DNA of 64,000 bases from Deltaproteobacteria bacterium (lineage in GTDB: Bacteria > Myxococcota > UBA727 > VGSZ01). The position numbers and the translations under genes were made by a program. The stretch lies in NCBI GenBank assembly GCA_020850995.1, contig JADZDP010000105.1, forward strand, positions 1 through 64,000, read 5' to 3'. Below are positions 8,608-17,795 of this stretch, in pieces; within the stretch, counting starts at the first letter, position 1; each line of letters begins with the position of its first letter. The notes beneath the pieces are model-generated. The model had not been told where the DNA came from and ran no database searches. It saw only the letters and a program-made list of their open reading frames with translations.

Positions 8608-10215
8608 ATGCGCTGCATCGGCGTCGTCTTTTTGCTCTGCACCTTGGCCTGCGGCGATGGTCCGCCGACGATCCCCGAAGCGCAGGACTACTGCGTCAAG
8701 ACCATCATGTCCGACATCGAGGTGCCCCTCGAGCGCGCCGCCGACATCCTCATCGTGGTCGACAACTCGGGCTCGATGGCCGAGGAGCAACAGAACCTCG
8801 CCGACAACTTCCTCAACCAGGATGCGGCCGAGTGTCCCCTGCAGGACCTGCAGAACATCCCCGAGGAGTACAAGAACCCTGCGCCCACGCTCTACCAGGG
8901 CGACGGGCCGCTCGCGCAGTGCGGCTTCATTCAGCTCGTGGCCGCGTTCGAGAACGACTTTCGCGTCGGCGTCATCACCACCGACGTGGGCCTGTGCGAC
9001 AACCGCGTGCCCGACGCCCAGGGCGGCGACGCGTGGGGCTTCCGACCGCAGCGCGGCTGCCTGCAGCCAGACAGCGCGCCGGGCGGCAGCTTGCGCAAGG
9101 TCCTGGCCCGCGCCGATTTGAGCGACGACGACGCCAGCAACGACGATCTGGCCACGCGTTTCTCGAGCACGCTCTCGAACATCGCCACGTTCGGCTCGCC
9201 CATCGAGCGCGGTCTCGACGCGTCCACCCTCTTCCTCGACCCAGCGGCCGATCGCAGCCCCTCCTGTGTCGGCGACCTCGACGCGTTCCGACGCGCCGAC
9301 GCGGCGCTCGTGGTCATCTTCCTCACCGATGAGGAGGACTGCAGCCACGGGCTCGGCGACATGCTCGAGGTGTTCGGCAACGAGAACGAGGGGGAGGTGT
9401 GCGGCGAGTTCCCCAACCACTTCCTCTCTGTGCCGGCGACCCGGTGCTACGACGAGCCCGACCAGCTCTCGCCCGTCGCGCTCTACACCGACGCATTGCT
9501 CGCCGCTGACCCCGAGATCAAGGTGGCGGTGGTGGCCGGCGGTGTCGGCGCCCCGGGCGACATCACGCCCGCAGGGTGCCTGGTGGGCACCGACGGGCTG
9601 CCCACCGGCGGTACCGACGTGTGCTTCTCTTCAGGAGGCAACTCGAACGCCACCGGGGCGACACAGATCTGCGCTCCCGACACCGTCGACGAGCGCGGCG
9701 GCTTGCCGTGCTGTGTCGCCGACGCGGGCGGTCGCTATTATGCGCTCGCCGAAGCCATCGGCAACGCGCGCACCGACTCGATCTGCAACCAGTCGTTCCG
9801 CCGTTCGATGATCGACATCGCCGCCTTCATCGCCGCGGTCGACTCGGTGCGGCTGGCGGAGCCGCCCGATAGCCCCAACGCGGTGTTGGTGGAGCTCACG
9901 CGCGCCGACACCGGCGAGACCGAGCTGTTGATGCGCCTGTCGGGCGCCGACGAGTGTGCCACCGCCACGGGCTGGTTCCTCGAGGGCGAGGATCGCATCG
10001 TGCTGTGCGGCGCGGCGCGCCCCGGACCAGGCGACGCGATCTCGGTGCGCGCCCGCGGCGACAGCGACGGCGTTGACGAGGTCGATAGCTGCAACGCGCC
10101 CCGCTACGAGGCGTCGGGGGGAGGGGTCAATTGCCACGCCGGTGCGCCCCCCGGGGCGCTCGCCGCGCTCGCGCTCCTCGGCCTGGCCAGACGTCGACGG
10201 GTGCGCGGCGCATGA
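8608..10215 (+). CDS. VWA-domain lipoprotein with MYXO-CTERM-like tail
   Basis: A 535-residue surface protein. The N-terminus has a lipobox (TLACG), so it is probably lipid-anchored. A von Willebrand A-type domain begins near residue 45, with the metal-site motif DNSGS and a later FLTDEED. Many Cys suggest disulfides. The C-terminus is GGVNCHAGAPPG, a hydrophobic stretch, then ARRRRVRG, like the MYXO-CTERM sorting tails in which a Cys precedes a helix and an Arg cluster. Having both an N-terminal lipobox and a C-terminal tail is unusual. Its stop overlaps the start of the OmpA-like gene by ATGA, so translation is coupled and the two may share an envelope role. Confidence 0.75.
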   Translation: MRCIGVVFLLCTLACGDGPPTIPEAQDYCVKTIMSDIEVPLERAADILIVVDNSGSMAEEQQNLADNFLNQDAAECPLQDLQNIPEEYKNPAPTLYQGDGPLAQCGFIQLVAAFENDFRVGVITTDVGLCDNRVPDAQGGDAWGFRPQRGCLQPDSAPGGSLRKVLARADLSDDDASNDDLATRFSSTLSNIATFGSPIERGLDASTLFLDPAADRSPSCVGDLDAFRRADAALVVIFLTDEEDCSHGLGDMLEVFGNENEGEVCGEFPNHFLSVPATRCYDEPDQLSPVALYTDALLAADPEIKVAVVAGGVGAPGDITPAGCLVGTDGLPTGGTDVCFSSGGNSNATGATQICAPDTVDERGGLPCCVADAGGRYYALAEAIGNARTDSICNQSFRRSMIDIAAFIAAVDSVRLAEPPDSPNAVLVELTRADTGETELLMRLSGADECATATGWFLEGEDRIVLCGAARPGPGDAISVRARGDSDGVDEVDSCNAPRYEASGGGVNCHAGAPPGALAALALLGLARRRRVRGA

Positions 10216-12062
10216 TCACGACTCCTTCGCGTCACGGGACTATCGCCGTGCTCCTCGCTGCTGCGCTGAGCAGCGCAGCACACGCGCAGGACGCCGCCGC
10301 CACCTTCCCGGCGGAGCGGCTGCGGCCGGCGCTCGACCGCGACGGCATCTTCGACGTGGAGTGGGCCGACATCGACACCGAGGGGAGCTGGGACGCTGCG
10401 CTCTGGCTTGGCTACGCGCTCAACCCGCTGGTGCTCAACCGTCGCGAGTTCGACGGCACCACCGCGCGCGTGGGCTCGTTGGTGGCGCACCGCGTGGGTG
10501 CCAGCGCCGTGGTGTCCGTGACCCTGCTCGAATGGCTTGAGCTCGGCGGCGAGCTGCCCCTGGTGCTGTTCCAAAGCCGCGGTGACGGCGTGCCCGGCGT
10601 TGCGCTCGGGCCGCTACCGGCGGTGGCCGTGGGCGACGCGCGGCTCGCGCCCAAGATCCAGGTGCTGCACACCGACCTGCAGGGCCTCGATCTCGCGGTC
10701 ATCCCCGCCATCACCTTCCCCACCGCCTTCCCGCGCGACGCGTATGCCGGCGAGGGCTTCTTCACGCTGGTGCCCGAGGTGGCGGCGTCGCGCGAGCTGT
10801 TCGGCGTGCGCGTGGCCGGCAACCTGGCCGCCAGGCTGCGCCCTGAGACCGTCACCTGGGGCCTGCAGGTGGGCCACGAGCTGAGCTGGCGCGTTGGCGC
10901 CGGCTACGACCTTACCAAGACTGCGGGTGTGCCCCTTGAGCTCGACGCCTCGCTCTCGGGGGGCACCTCGCTCCTGCACCCGCTCGCCAGCGCCAGCGAG
11001 AGCCCCATCGAGCTCCTGTTCGGCGGCTCCTGGGACGTCGTCAAAGACCTCGTGCGTGTCACCGCGGGCGCCGGGGTGGGCGTGGTGGCGGGCTTCGGCA
11101 CGCCCGACGTGCGCTTGTTCGCGGCCTTCCGCTGGGCGCCGCGCGATCGCGATCGCGACGACGACGGCATCCTTGACGATGTCGATAAGTGCCCGGACGA
11201 TCCCGAGGACAAGGACGGCTTCGAGGACACCGATGGCTGCCCCGACCCCGACAACGACGGAGACGGCGTGCTCGACGTCGATGACCGGTGCCCGAACATC
11301 CCGGGCGTCGCCGAGCAGCATGGCTGCCCGCCCGACGCCGACGGCGATGGCATCGCCAACGACAAAGACAAGTGCCCCGAGGTCCCCGAGGACGACGACG
11401 AGTGGGAGGACGAAGACGGCTGTCCCGACCTCGACAACGACGACGACGGCATCCTCGACAAGGACGACAAGTGCCCGTACGAACCCGAGGACAAGGACGA
11501 CTACGAGGACCTGGACGGCTGCCCCGACGACGACAACGACGGCGACGAGATCAAGGACGGCCAGGACGAGTGTCCGAACGAGCCAGAGGACAAGGACGGC
11601 GACAAGGACGAGGACGGCTGCCCCGACAACGCGCGCATCGTCGTCACCAAGAAGAAGGTGTTCGCGCTCGAGAAGATCTACTTCGAGTTCGGCAAGGCCG
11701 ACATCCGGCGTGACAGCTTCGACCTGGTCAACGAGATCGCCAAGACCCTCCTCGAGAACCCCGAGATCGGCCGCGTGCGCGTCGAAGGTCACACCGACAG
11801 CGTCGGCAGCGACTCTTACAACCAGTGGTTGTCGCAGGAGCGCGTCAACAGCGTGCGCAGCTACCTGATCAAGCGCGGCGTGCCGGCCGATCGCCTCGAG
11901 GCCGTGGGCTACGGCGAGTCGCGGCCGATCTCCTCGAACGAGACCGCGACCGGCCGTGAGAAGAACCGCCGCGTCGAATTCGTGCTCATCGACCAGGCGG
12001 CGGCGGGCACGGAACCCGCGTCGCCCCCGGCCGGCGAGCCGTCGCCCGCTCCCGCTCCCTGA
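10212..12062 (+). CDS. OmpA-family protein with thrombospondin type 3-like repeats
   Basis: A 616-residue outer-membrane protein. A signal peptide (ending AAHAQD) is followed by about 290 residues that look like a beta-barrel. From about residue 315 come acidic calcium-binding type 3 repeats (DRDDDGILDDVDKCP and several variants with paired Cys). A C-terminal OmpA domain follows, with YFEFGKADI and the peptidoglycan-contact region VEGHTDSVGSDSYNQWLSQ...NRRVEF. It probably ties the outer membrane to peptidoglycan. The ATG at 10212 overlaps the stop of the VWA lipoprotein. Alternating domains of this kind are common in myxobacterial genomes. Confidence 0.88.
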   Translation: MITTPSRHGTIAVLLAAALSSAAHAQDAAATFPAERLRPALDRDGIFDVEWADIDTEGSWDAALWLGYALNPLVLNRREFDGTTARVGSLVAHRVGASAVVSVTLLEWLELGGELPLVLFQSRGDGVPGVALGPLPAVAVGDARLAPKIQVLHTDLQGLDLAVIPAITFPTAFPRDAYAGEGFFTLVPEVAASRELFGVRVAGNLAARLRPETVTWGLQVGHELSWRVGAGYDLTKTAGVPLELDASLSGGTSLLHPLASASESPIELLFGGSWDVVKDLVRVTAGAGVGVVAGFGTPDVRLFAAFRWAPRDRDRDDDGILDDVDKCPDDPEDKDGFEDTDGCPDPDNDGDGVLDVDDRCPNIPGVAEQHGCPPDADGDGIANDKDKCPEVPEDDDEWEDEDGCPDLDNDDDGILDKDDKCPYEPEDKDDYEDLDGCPDDDNDGDEIKDGQDECPNEPEDKDGDKDEDGCPDNARIVVTKKKVFALEKIYFEFGKADIRRDSFDLVNEIAKTLLENPEIGRVRVEGHTDSVGSDSYNQWLSQERVNSVRSYLIKRGVPADRLEAVGYGESRPISSNETATGREKNRRVEFVLIDQAAAGTEPASPPAGEPSPAPAP

Positions 12063-12067
12063 TCCGC

Positions 12068-13018
12068 GTGCTACAGGAGCGCGTGCGCTTCGCGGTCCTC
12101 GGTAGCGGCAGCAAGGGGAACGCCCTGGTGGTGCAGGGCGGGGGCGTCACCGTGCTCGTCGACGCTGGCTTCTCGCCGCGCGAGCTGAAGCGGCGCATGC
12201 AGGCCCTCGACCTGGCGCTCACCGACCTGCGCGCGCTCGTCGTCACTCATGGTCACAGCGATCACGTCAAGGGCGCCCGCGCGCTGGCCGGCGCGCTCGG
12301 CATCCCCACCTTCGCCACCGACGGCACCCGCCGCTTCTGCGCGCGCTTCGGCGCGTTGCACAATCATGAGCCCGTGCTGCCGGGCGAGCCCTTCACCATT
12401 GGTGGCCTCACCGTGCAGGCGCTCGCGACCTCGCACGACGCTGCCGGATCGGTGTGCTTCGTCGTCGACGACGGCGACGAGCGCCTGGGTGTCTGCACCG
12501 ACCTGGGTGAGCCGAGCGACGAGATCGCGCGGGGCCTGGCGGAGTGCCGGGCGCTGCTGCTCGAGCACAACCATGATCTTGAGATGCTGCGCAGCGGCCC
12601 CTACCCGATGCACCTCAAGCGCCGCATCGCTTCGGCGCGTGGCCACCTTTCGAACGAGCAAGGGGCCGCGCTCCTCTCCGCGGTGCGCCGTCCGCAGCTC
12701 TCGCGCGTGCTGCTCGGACACCTTTCCGAGGTGAACAACACGCCCGCGTTGGCGCTGGCCGCGGCGCGCCCGGAGCTCGACGGCGCCGACGTCGAGCTGG
12801 CGTGCGCGCCGCAGCATCACCCCACGGGGTGGTTGCGGGTGCAGCGCGAACGCAAGTCGGGAGCTGCGCTGGCGGCGCGGCTCGTGGCGACAGCGCCGGT
12901 CGCGCAGCCAACCGCGAGTGCGCCGGCGCCGCCACTGCGCACCGGACAGCACCGCGCGCTCGAGGCGCAGCTCGCGCTGTTCGCGACCAAGGCCCAAAGC
13001 ACCCGGAGCACACGATGA
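12068..13018 (+). CDS. MBL-fold metallo-hydrolase, WalJ/YycJ-like
   Basis: A 316-residue cytoplasmic metallo-beta-lactamase-fold hydrolase. It begins with VRFAVLGSGSKGNAL, typical of the YycJ/WalJ group, and carries the zinc motif THGHSDH, then TSHDAAGSV, a Cys-Thr-Asp metal ligand site (CTDLGE) and LEHNHD. Members of this group are thought to act on nucleic acid, with proposed roles in DNA repair or cell-wall coordination; the substrate is unsettled. A GTG at 12068 is taken as the start. A GTG at 12083 has AGGAG close in front and matches the family start better. The C-terminal 60 residues are a low-complexity extension. It overlaps purB by ATGA. Confidence 0.83.
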   Translation: MLQERVRFAVLGSGSKGNALVVQGGGVTVLVDAGFSPRELKRRMQALDLALTDLRALVVTHGHSDHVKGARALAGALGIPTFATDGTRRFCARFGALHNHEPVLPGEPFTIGGLTVQALATSHDAAGSVCFVVDDGDERLGVCTDLGEPSDEIARGLAECRALLLEHNHDLEMLRSGPYPMHLKRRIASARGHLSNEQGAALLSAVRRPQLSRVLLGHLSEVNNTPALALAAARPELDGADVELACAPQHHPTGWLRVQRERKSGAALAARLVATAPVAQPTASAPAPPLRTGQHRALEAQLALFATKAQSTRSTR

Positions 13019-14313
13019 TACCGCGCTACAGCCACGACACGCTCGTGCGCATCTGGTCCGATGCTCACCGTCTCGCCGTGTGGCTGCGCGTGGAGATCGC
13101 GGTCACCGCGGCGTGGGAGGCGCGCGGCCTCGTCCCCGCCGGCACCGCGGCGCGCATGCGCGAGCGCGCCGCCACCATCGACACTGCACACCTCGCGGTG
13201 CGACAGACTGAGCTCGAGCAGACCACCCAACACGACGTCATCGCCTTCCTGCAGGCCTGCGAGGAGCAGCTCGGCGACGACGCGCGCTGGCTGCACTTCG
13301 GTATGACCTCCTCCGACGTCGTCGACACGGCGTTCGCGCTCCTGCTGCGCGAAGCCGGCGGCGAGGTGCTGGCGGCCCTCGATCGGGTCCTGGCGGCGCT
13401 GCGCGAGCGCGCCCTCGAGCACAAGATGACGCCCTGCCTGGGGCGCACCCACGGACAGGCGGCCGAGCCCACCACCTTTGGGCTCAAGCTCTTGTCGACG
13501 TGGGCCGAGCTGTCTCGAGGTCGCGCACGTTTGGTGCGCGCGCTCGAGGAGATCGGCACCGGCAAGATCGCGGGCGCGGTGGGCAACTACGGCAACGTGC
13601 CGCCGGAGGTGGAGGCCGCGGCGCTGACCGAGCTGGGGCTCGGCGTGGAGCCCGTGGCGACGCAAGTGGTGCCGCGCGATCGGCACGCCGTGTTCTTCAC
13701 GACCCTGGCGGTGATCGCGGGGGGTATTGAGCGCCTGGCCGTCGAGGTGCGCCACCTGCAACGGAGCGAGGTCAAGGAGGCCTTCGAGCCCTTCGGCAAA
13801 GGGCAGCGCGGCAGCTCAGCGATGCCGCACAAGAAGAACCCCATCCTGTCGGAGAACCTGACGGGGCTGTGCCGCCTGCTGCGCAGCTACGCGGGCGCCT
13901 CGCTCGAGGACGTTGCGCTGTGGCACGAGCGCGACATCTCGCACTCGTCGGTAGAGCGCGTGATCGCGCCCGACGCCACCACGGCGCTGCACTTCGCGCT
14001 GACGCGCACCGAGCGCCTGGTACGCGGCCTGGTGGTCGACGCCGCGCGCATGGCGCACAACCTCGCGTCCGCCGGTGACATCGTGGGCTCGGGCGCTGTG
14101 CTGCTGGCGCTGGTGGAGCGCGGGGTGGCGCGGCAGGAGGCCTACGGTTGGGTGCAGCGCTGCGCGCTGGCCGGCGGGGACTTCCGCGCGGCGCTCAAGG
14201 CCGATGGCGAGATCGCAGCGCGCGTGGCGCCGGCTGACGTCGACCGCCTGCTCAGCGTCGAGAACCACCTGCGCCACGTGGACGCGATGTTCGCTCGCGT
14301 CTTGGGCGGCTGA
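13015..14313 (+). CDS. purB: Adenylosuccinate lyase
   Basis: A 432-residue enzyme of the fumarase/aspartase superfamily. It cleaves SAICAR to AICAR and adenylosuccinate to AMP, both with release of fumarate, in purine synthesis. It starts MIPRYS, as most bacterial PurB proteins do. It carries the catalytic His region (GRTHGQAAEP) and the superfamily signature SSAMPHKKNP with the flexible-loop serines. Length matches the family. The ATG at 13015 overlaps the stop of the MBL gene by four bases, implying coupled translation although the two functions are unrelated. Confidence 0.95.
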   Translation: MIPRYSHDTLVRIWSDAHRLAVWLRVEIAVTAAWEARGLVPAGTAARMRERAATIDTAHLAVRQTELEQTTQHDVIAFLQACEEQLGDDARWLHFGMTSSDVVDTAFALLLREAGGEVLAALDRVLAALRERALEHKMTPCLGRTHGQAAEPTTFGLKLLSTWAELSRGRARLVRALEEIGTGKIAGAVGNYGNVPPEVEAAALTELGLGVEPVATQVVPRDRHAVFFTTLAVIAGGIERLAVEVRHLQRSEVKEAFEPFGKGQRGSSAMPHKKNPILSENLTGLCRLLRSYAGASLEDVALWHERDISHSSVERVIAPDATTALHFALTRTERLVRGLVVDAARMAHNLASAGDIVGSGAVLLALVERGVARQEAYGWVQRCALAGGDFRAALKADGEIAARVAPADVDRLLSVENHLRHVDAMFARVLGG

Positions 14314-14325
14314 TCGCGGGCGCGC

Positions 14326-15858
14326 TCAGCGCGGGCGCGCGCTGCGCCAGTGATCGCGCGCGTGGGATCGCTTGCCGTCGCGCCCAAGCACCGTGAGCGC
14401 CGGCGTGCTCGCCGGCGCCGGGGGCGCCACCGTCCCCTCGAGGTGCTCGAGCAGGTCGCGGTAGAGCGGAATGGCGTCGTCGTGCTCGATGGCCATATGC
14501 AGGTGCTGCACGGCGGCGGCGCGCTCGCCCTTGCCGAGCAGGTCGACCGCGTCGAGGTAGTAGCGACGGGCGCGCTCGCGCGACTCGAGGCTCACCTTGG
14601 GCCGCGATGGGATCTTCACGATGACCGGTGTGACCGCCTTCGCACACGCCAGCGCCGGGCGCGGGAGCTCGTCGTTGCTGGTGAGCTCGCAGGCGGCGCT
14701 CTGGCCGACGATGGTTGCTGCGCTGTCCGCCATCGCCTCGCGCTCGAGCGCCGCGCGCATGGCACTGGCAGACGAGCGCGGCGCGCTGGCGCGCACGTCG
14801 GTGTCGTCGTGCACGCCGAGCTCGTGGAGCTCAGGCAGCAGCGGCAGCGCCAGGGTGCCCACGCCGACGTCGGCCACCGGCAGGCCCTCGAGCGAAGGGA
14901 TCGACACCTCGCCGACGCCGTCGAGGCCCAAGGCCTTGGCCATGGCGCGCAGGTCGTCGATGGCCTCGAGCTCGTGCAGGTCGGCCAGCACCTCGGCGCT
15001 CTTGTGGGGCACGCCACCAGTCTTCCGTGGGCGCTTGCCCGCCGGCGGCAAGGGTGGCGGTGGCACGTAGGCGACGCGGGGCAGCGGGCGAGCCGGCGTG
15101 TCCTCGAACTCGAGCTGCAGGCGATAGCGGTCGCTGGTGCGCGCCGCCTTGCCGCTCGACGACGAGCGCGTGGTGGGCTCCAGGCCCGGAATGGTGTTCT
15201 CCTCGCCGAGCACCTGCAACACGCGCGGCTCCGGCGCCACCTCGGAGAGCATGGGCGGCGGCGCCTGCGTGGCCACGAGCGTGGGGCGCTCCTTGGGCTT
15301 GCCGGCGGGCAGGGGCGGCGGGCGGGGAAGGTCGCGCACCGGCGTTGGCCGCAACAGCACCGGGGCGGGGACCGAGGGCACCGGCGCGGGGGCGGCACGC
15401 ATCGGCCGAGGGCGCGCGACGGGCATGGCAGGCACGGTGATGTGGCGGATATCGCTGGTGAGGGGCTTCTCGCGCGCGGGCAAGCGCCGCTGCGCCGGGA
15501 TCTCCACCGTCGCTTCCAGCTCGGCGATGCTGTCCTGCAGGGCGGCGGCGACGGTGGCTCCCGCGGGCAGGCGGCGGGTCTGCTCGCCCACCACGTCGGC
15601 GACATCGAAGAGATCGTCGAGCGCGCTCGCCAGGGGATCGTCGGCCAGGGGCCGGTCGAGGCCCGCGCCGTCGAGGCGGGGCATGACACTGCCGCGGGCC
15701 GGGGTGCCGCCGGCCAGATCCAGGCGGTCGAGGCGCTCGGCCAGGGGCACGGGCGCAGCCTGAGGCTTCGGGGGCGAGGGCGCGGGCACACGCGTCTGCA
15801 CGCGCTCACCCGCGCGCGCCTCCTCGAGCAGTGACCGGAAGGGCTCTTTGCCGCGCAA
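14326..15858 (-). CDS. Proline-rich protein with C-terminal TPR-like end, unknown function
   Basis: A 510-residue protein I do not recognise. The TTG start at 15858 is chosen because GGAGGAGG (complement of 15866-15873) precedes it by seven bases, and because the frame further upstream is antisense to another likely gene. The N-terminal part is Arg/Pro-rich and the middle is rich in PPPPLP and RPRP stretches. The last 60 residues (RRYYLDAVDLLGKGERAAAV...HDDAIPLYRDLLEHLEG) resemble one tetratricopeptide hairpin. There is no signal peptide or membrane helix, so it is likely cytoplasmic. It converges with purB with a 12-bp gap and is divergent from a small roadblock-like gene. Confidence 0.7.
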   Translation of the reverse strand: MRGKEPFRSLLEEARAGERVQTRVPAPSPPKPQAAPVPLAERLDRLDLAGGTPARGSVMPRLDGAGLDRPLADDPLASALDDLFDVADVVGEQTRRLPAGATVAAALQDSIAELEATVEIPAQRRLPAREKPLTSDIRHITVPAMPVARPRPMRAAPAPVPSVPAPVLLRPTPVRDLPRPPPLPAGKPKERPTLVATQAPPPMLSEVAPEPRVLQVLGEENTIPGLEPTTRSSSSGKAARTSDRYRLQLEFEDTPARPLPRVAYVPPPPLPPAGKRPRKTGGVPHKSAEVLADLHELEAIDDLRAMAKALGLDGVGEVSIPSLEGLPVADVGVGTLALPLLPELHELGVHDDTDVRASAPRSSASAMRAALEREAMADSAATIVGQSAACELTSNDELPRPALACAKAVTPVIVKIPSRPKVSLESRERARRYYLDAVDLLGKGERAAAVQHLHMAIEHDDAIPLYRDLLEHLEGTVAPPAPASTPALTVLGRDGKRSHARDHWRSARPR

Positions 15859-16021
15859 CGCGTGACCTCCTCCGGCGCCCGCCGCCGGTGGCTCCCACCT
15901 TACCCACCTTGTATCACGATCGCACACACGTTGGTCGGCGATCCGACGGACGCGGATCAGCCCCCCGCCCGCGTCCCGACCAGCTGGCGCCGGTGGCCGC
16001 GAATCGCTGGTAGAAAGCGCC

Positions 16022-16357
16022 GTGCCCTTTCGCGCCATCCTCGAGACCCTTGTGGTCGAGCACGAGCCAGTGGCCCAAGGGGCGATCTTCTGCGACGACG
16101 AGGGCGAGCGGGTGGACTCGTGCGCCGGACCCGGCTGCACCGACGACGAGCTCGCGCTCCTCGGCGCCACCATTGCCACGGTGGCGCCCCAGATCCCGGG
16201 CGGCACCTGCCTGCGCATCGCGTTCCCAGACGTCGTCGTGTGGGTCGCGACCGTGGAGAGCGGCTGCTTCCTCGTGGTCCGCTGCGCGCGCGGACGCGAT
16301 GGCGCCGTCGTCGCCGATCTGCCCCGCGCGGTGGCAGCCCTCGCGGCCCACATGTGA
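16022..16357 (+). CDS. Small protein, possible roadblock/LC7-like fold
   Basis: A 111-residue cytoplasmic protein with GTG start. The order helix, strand (GAIFCDDEGERVDS), helix (DDELALLGATIATVAPQI), two strands (CLRIAFPDVVVWVATVESG, FLVVRCA) and final helix matches roadblock/LC7 (MglB-like) proteins, which regulate small GTPases in this bacterial group. The sequence similarity is weak, so the call rests on the predicted pattern only. It has no GTPase neighbour; the nearest MglA-like gene in the window is 10 kb away at 26695-27699. Confidence 0.5.
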   Translation: MPFRAILETLVVEHEPVAQGAIFCDDEGERVDSCAGPGCTDDELALLGATIATVAPQIPGGTCLRIAFPDVVVWVATVESGCFLVVRCARGRDGAVVADLPRAVAALAAHM

Positions 16358-16369
16358 CACTGCGGCGGC

Positions 16370-17791
16370 GTGCGACCGAAAGCGCCGAACAGGTTGACTC
16401 CCGTCGCCGAGCGGACCCTCGACGACGAGGGCGGCGTCGCGCCCTCGCCACTGGCCGACAGGCCCGCGGCTGCGGGGCTCGTTGCCCTCGCCGCCGAGGC
16501 TGCACTGGGCTCGGTCCGTCAACCTGATCGGCGCTCGAGCGCCTGCCTGTCTGCCTGCCTCGCCGCCGCCAGCCTGATGATCGCGGCCTGCCCCGGGCCG
16601 CCGGTGGAGGGACCCGACGCTGGGCCGCTCGCCCTCACGGTCACCGCGCCGGTCGCTCCCGTGGCGGATCCCGGCGACGCTCCCCCGCCCGACGGCGCGC
16701 TCGCCGACGGGCTGCCCGCGAGCGTGGCCGCCTTCGACCTCGGCCTCCTCGGCGTCGCCGGCGGCCTCAGCGGTGACATCGTCGTCGAGGTTGCGGCGGG
16801 GCTCGGGGCGCTGCAGCTGCTCGTGTGGGGGCAGCCCGACGCCCAGGTGGTCTTGTGGCGCGCCACCGCGCCCGACGGCACTCCCGTGGTCGACGACGTC
16901 GAGCCCACGGGGCTCTCCGCCACCCAGCGCGCCTTCGCGCGCGGCTTTCCCGCCCAAGTGTTCTCGGTGAACCGCGTGTTCGGTTCGCGCCAGAGCGGTG
17001 GCTTCCTCGTGCCCAACACGCCCGCGGTGCCAGCCGCCAGCGGCACCTGGCGCCTGGTGGTCGGCCACTTCCGCGTCGTCGACGACGTAGCGACGCCGGT
17101 GGACCGCCCGGTACGCGCGGTGCTGCTCGCCAGCCCGAGCCGGTCGCAGGGATCGCTGCCGCTCAACGTGCACCTCACGGGCGCACGCGGCCTGAGCGCC
17201 ACGACCGCGCCCGCCGATGCGTTCCTGCAAGACGCGCTCACGGTCATCCGCGACACCTACGCGCAGGCCGCCATCGAGGTGGGGCCCGTCAGCTATCTCG
17301 ACGTCGGCGCCGACTACCAGGTGGTTGAGCTCGCGGCCGACGAGTGTGGCGGCGGCGACCTGCCGACGCTCCTGGGAAGCGGGGCCGCGCCGTCGCCGGG
17401 GCTCGACTTGTTCGTCATCGAGGCGTTCCGCTGCGTCATCGCCACCACCGAGGTGGGCGACTCCATCGGCGGGCTCGCGGGCGCGCTGCCGGGGCCGGCC
17501 TATGTGCAGGGCTCGACCCACGCGGGCGTGACCATCGCCACCCAGTTCGCCGCCGGCAGCGGCACGCGCCTCGGGCGCGTCGCCGCGCACGAGATGGCGC
17601 ACTTCCTCGGGCTGTTCCACACGCGCGAGTCCAACGTGTTTGGCGCCGACCCCGTCTACGACGAGCTCGAGGACACGCTCGAAGACGCCGACAGCGTGCG
17701 TGACAACCTGATGTTCTTCGCCGTCGACGAGAGCACGGCGCTCACCGACGACCAGTCGACCGTGCTCCGCTCGCACCCGCTGGTGCGCTGA
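16370..17791 (+). CDS. Metzincin-type zinc protease, probable lipoprotein
   Basis: About 473 residues. The zinc-protease signature HEMAHFLGLFH (HExxHxxGxxH) lies near residue 407. It is followed by a Met-turn candidate (RDNLMFF) and LTDDQSTVLRSHP, which is how pappalysin-like and similar metzincins end. A lipobox-like ASLMIAACPGPP occurs near residue 74, preceded by about 50 residues that do not look like a signal peptide. The true start may therefore be a later non-standard codon, or the N-region is unusually long. A middle region of about 250 residues resembles a beta-sandwich pre-domain. It probably acts on the cell surface or outside; the substrate is unknown. Confidence 0.72.
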   Translation: MRPKAPNRLTPVAERTLDDEGGVAPSPLADRPAAAGLVALAAEAALGSVRQPDRRSSACLSACLAAASLMIAACPGPPVEGPDAGPLALTVTAPVAPVADPGDAPPPDGALADGLPASVAAFDLGLLGVAGGLSGDIVVEVAAGLGALQLLVWGQPDAQVVLWRATAPDGTPVVDDVEPTGLSATQRAFARGFPAQVFSVNRVFGSRQSGGFLVPNTPAVPAASGTWRLVVGHFRVVDDVATPVDRPVRAVLLASPSRSQGSLPLNVHLTGARGLSATTAPADAFLQDALTVIRDTYAQAAIEVGPVSYLDVGADYQVVELAADECGGGDLPTLLGSGAAPSPGLDLFVIEAFRCVIATTEVGDSIGGLAGALPGPAYVQGSTHAGVTIATQFAAGSGTRLGRVAAHEMAHFLGLFHTRESNVFGADPVYDELEDTLEDADSVRDNLMFFAVDESTALTDDQSTVLRSHPLVR

Positions 17792-17795
17792 GGGA

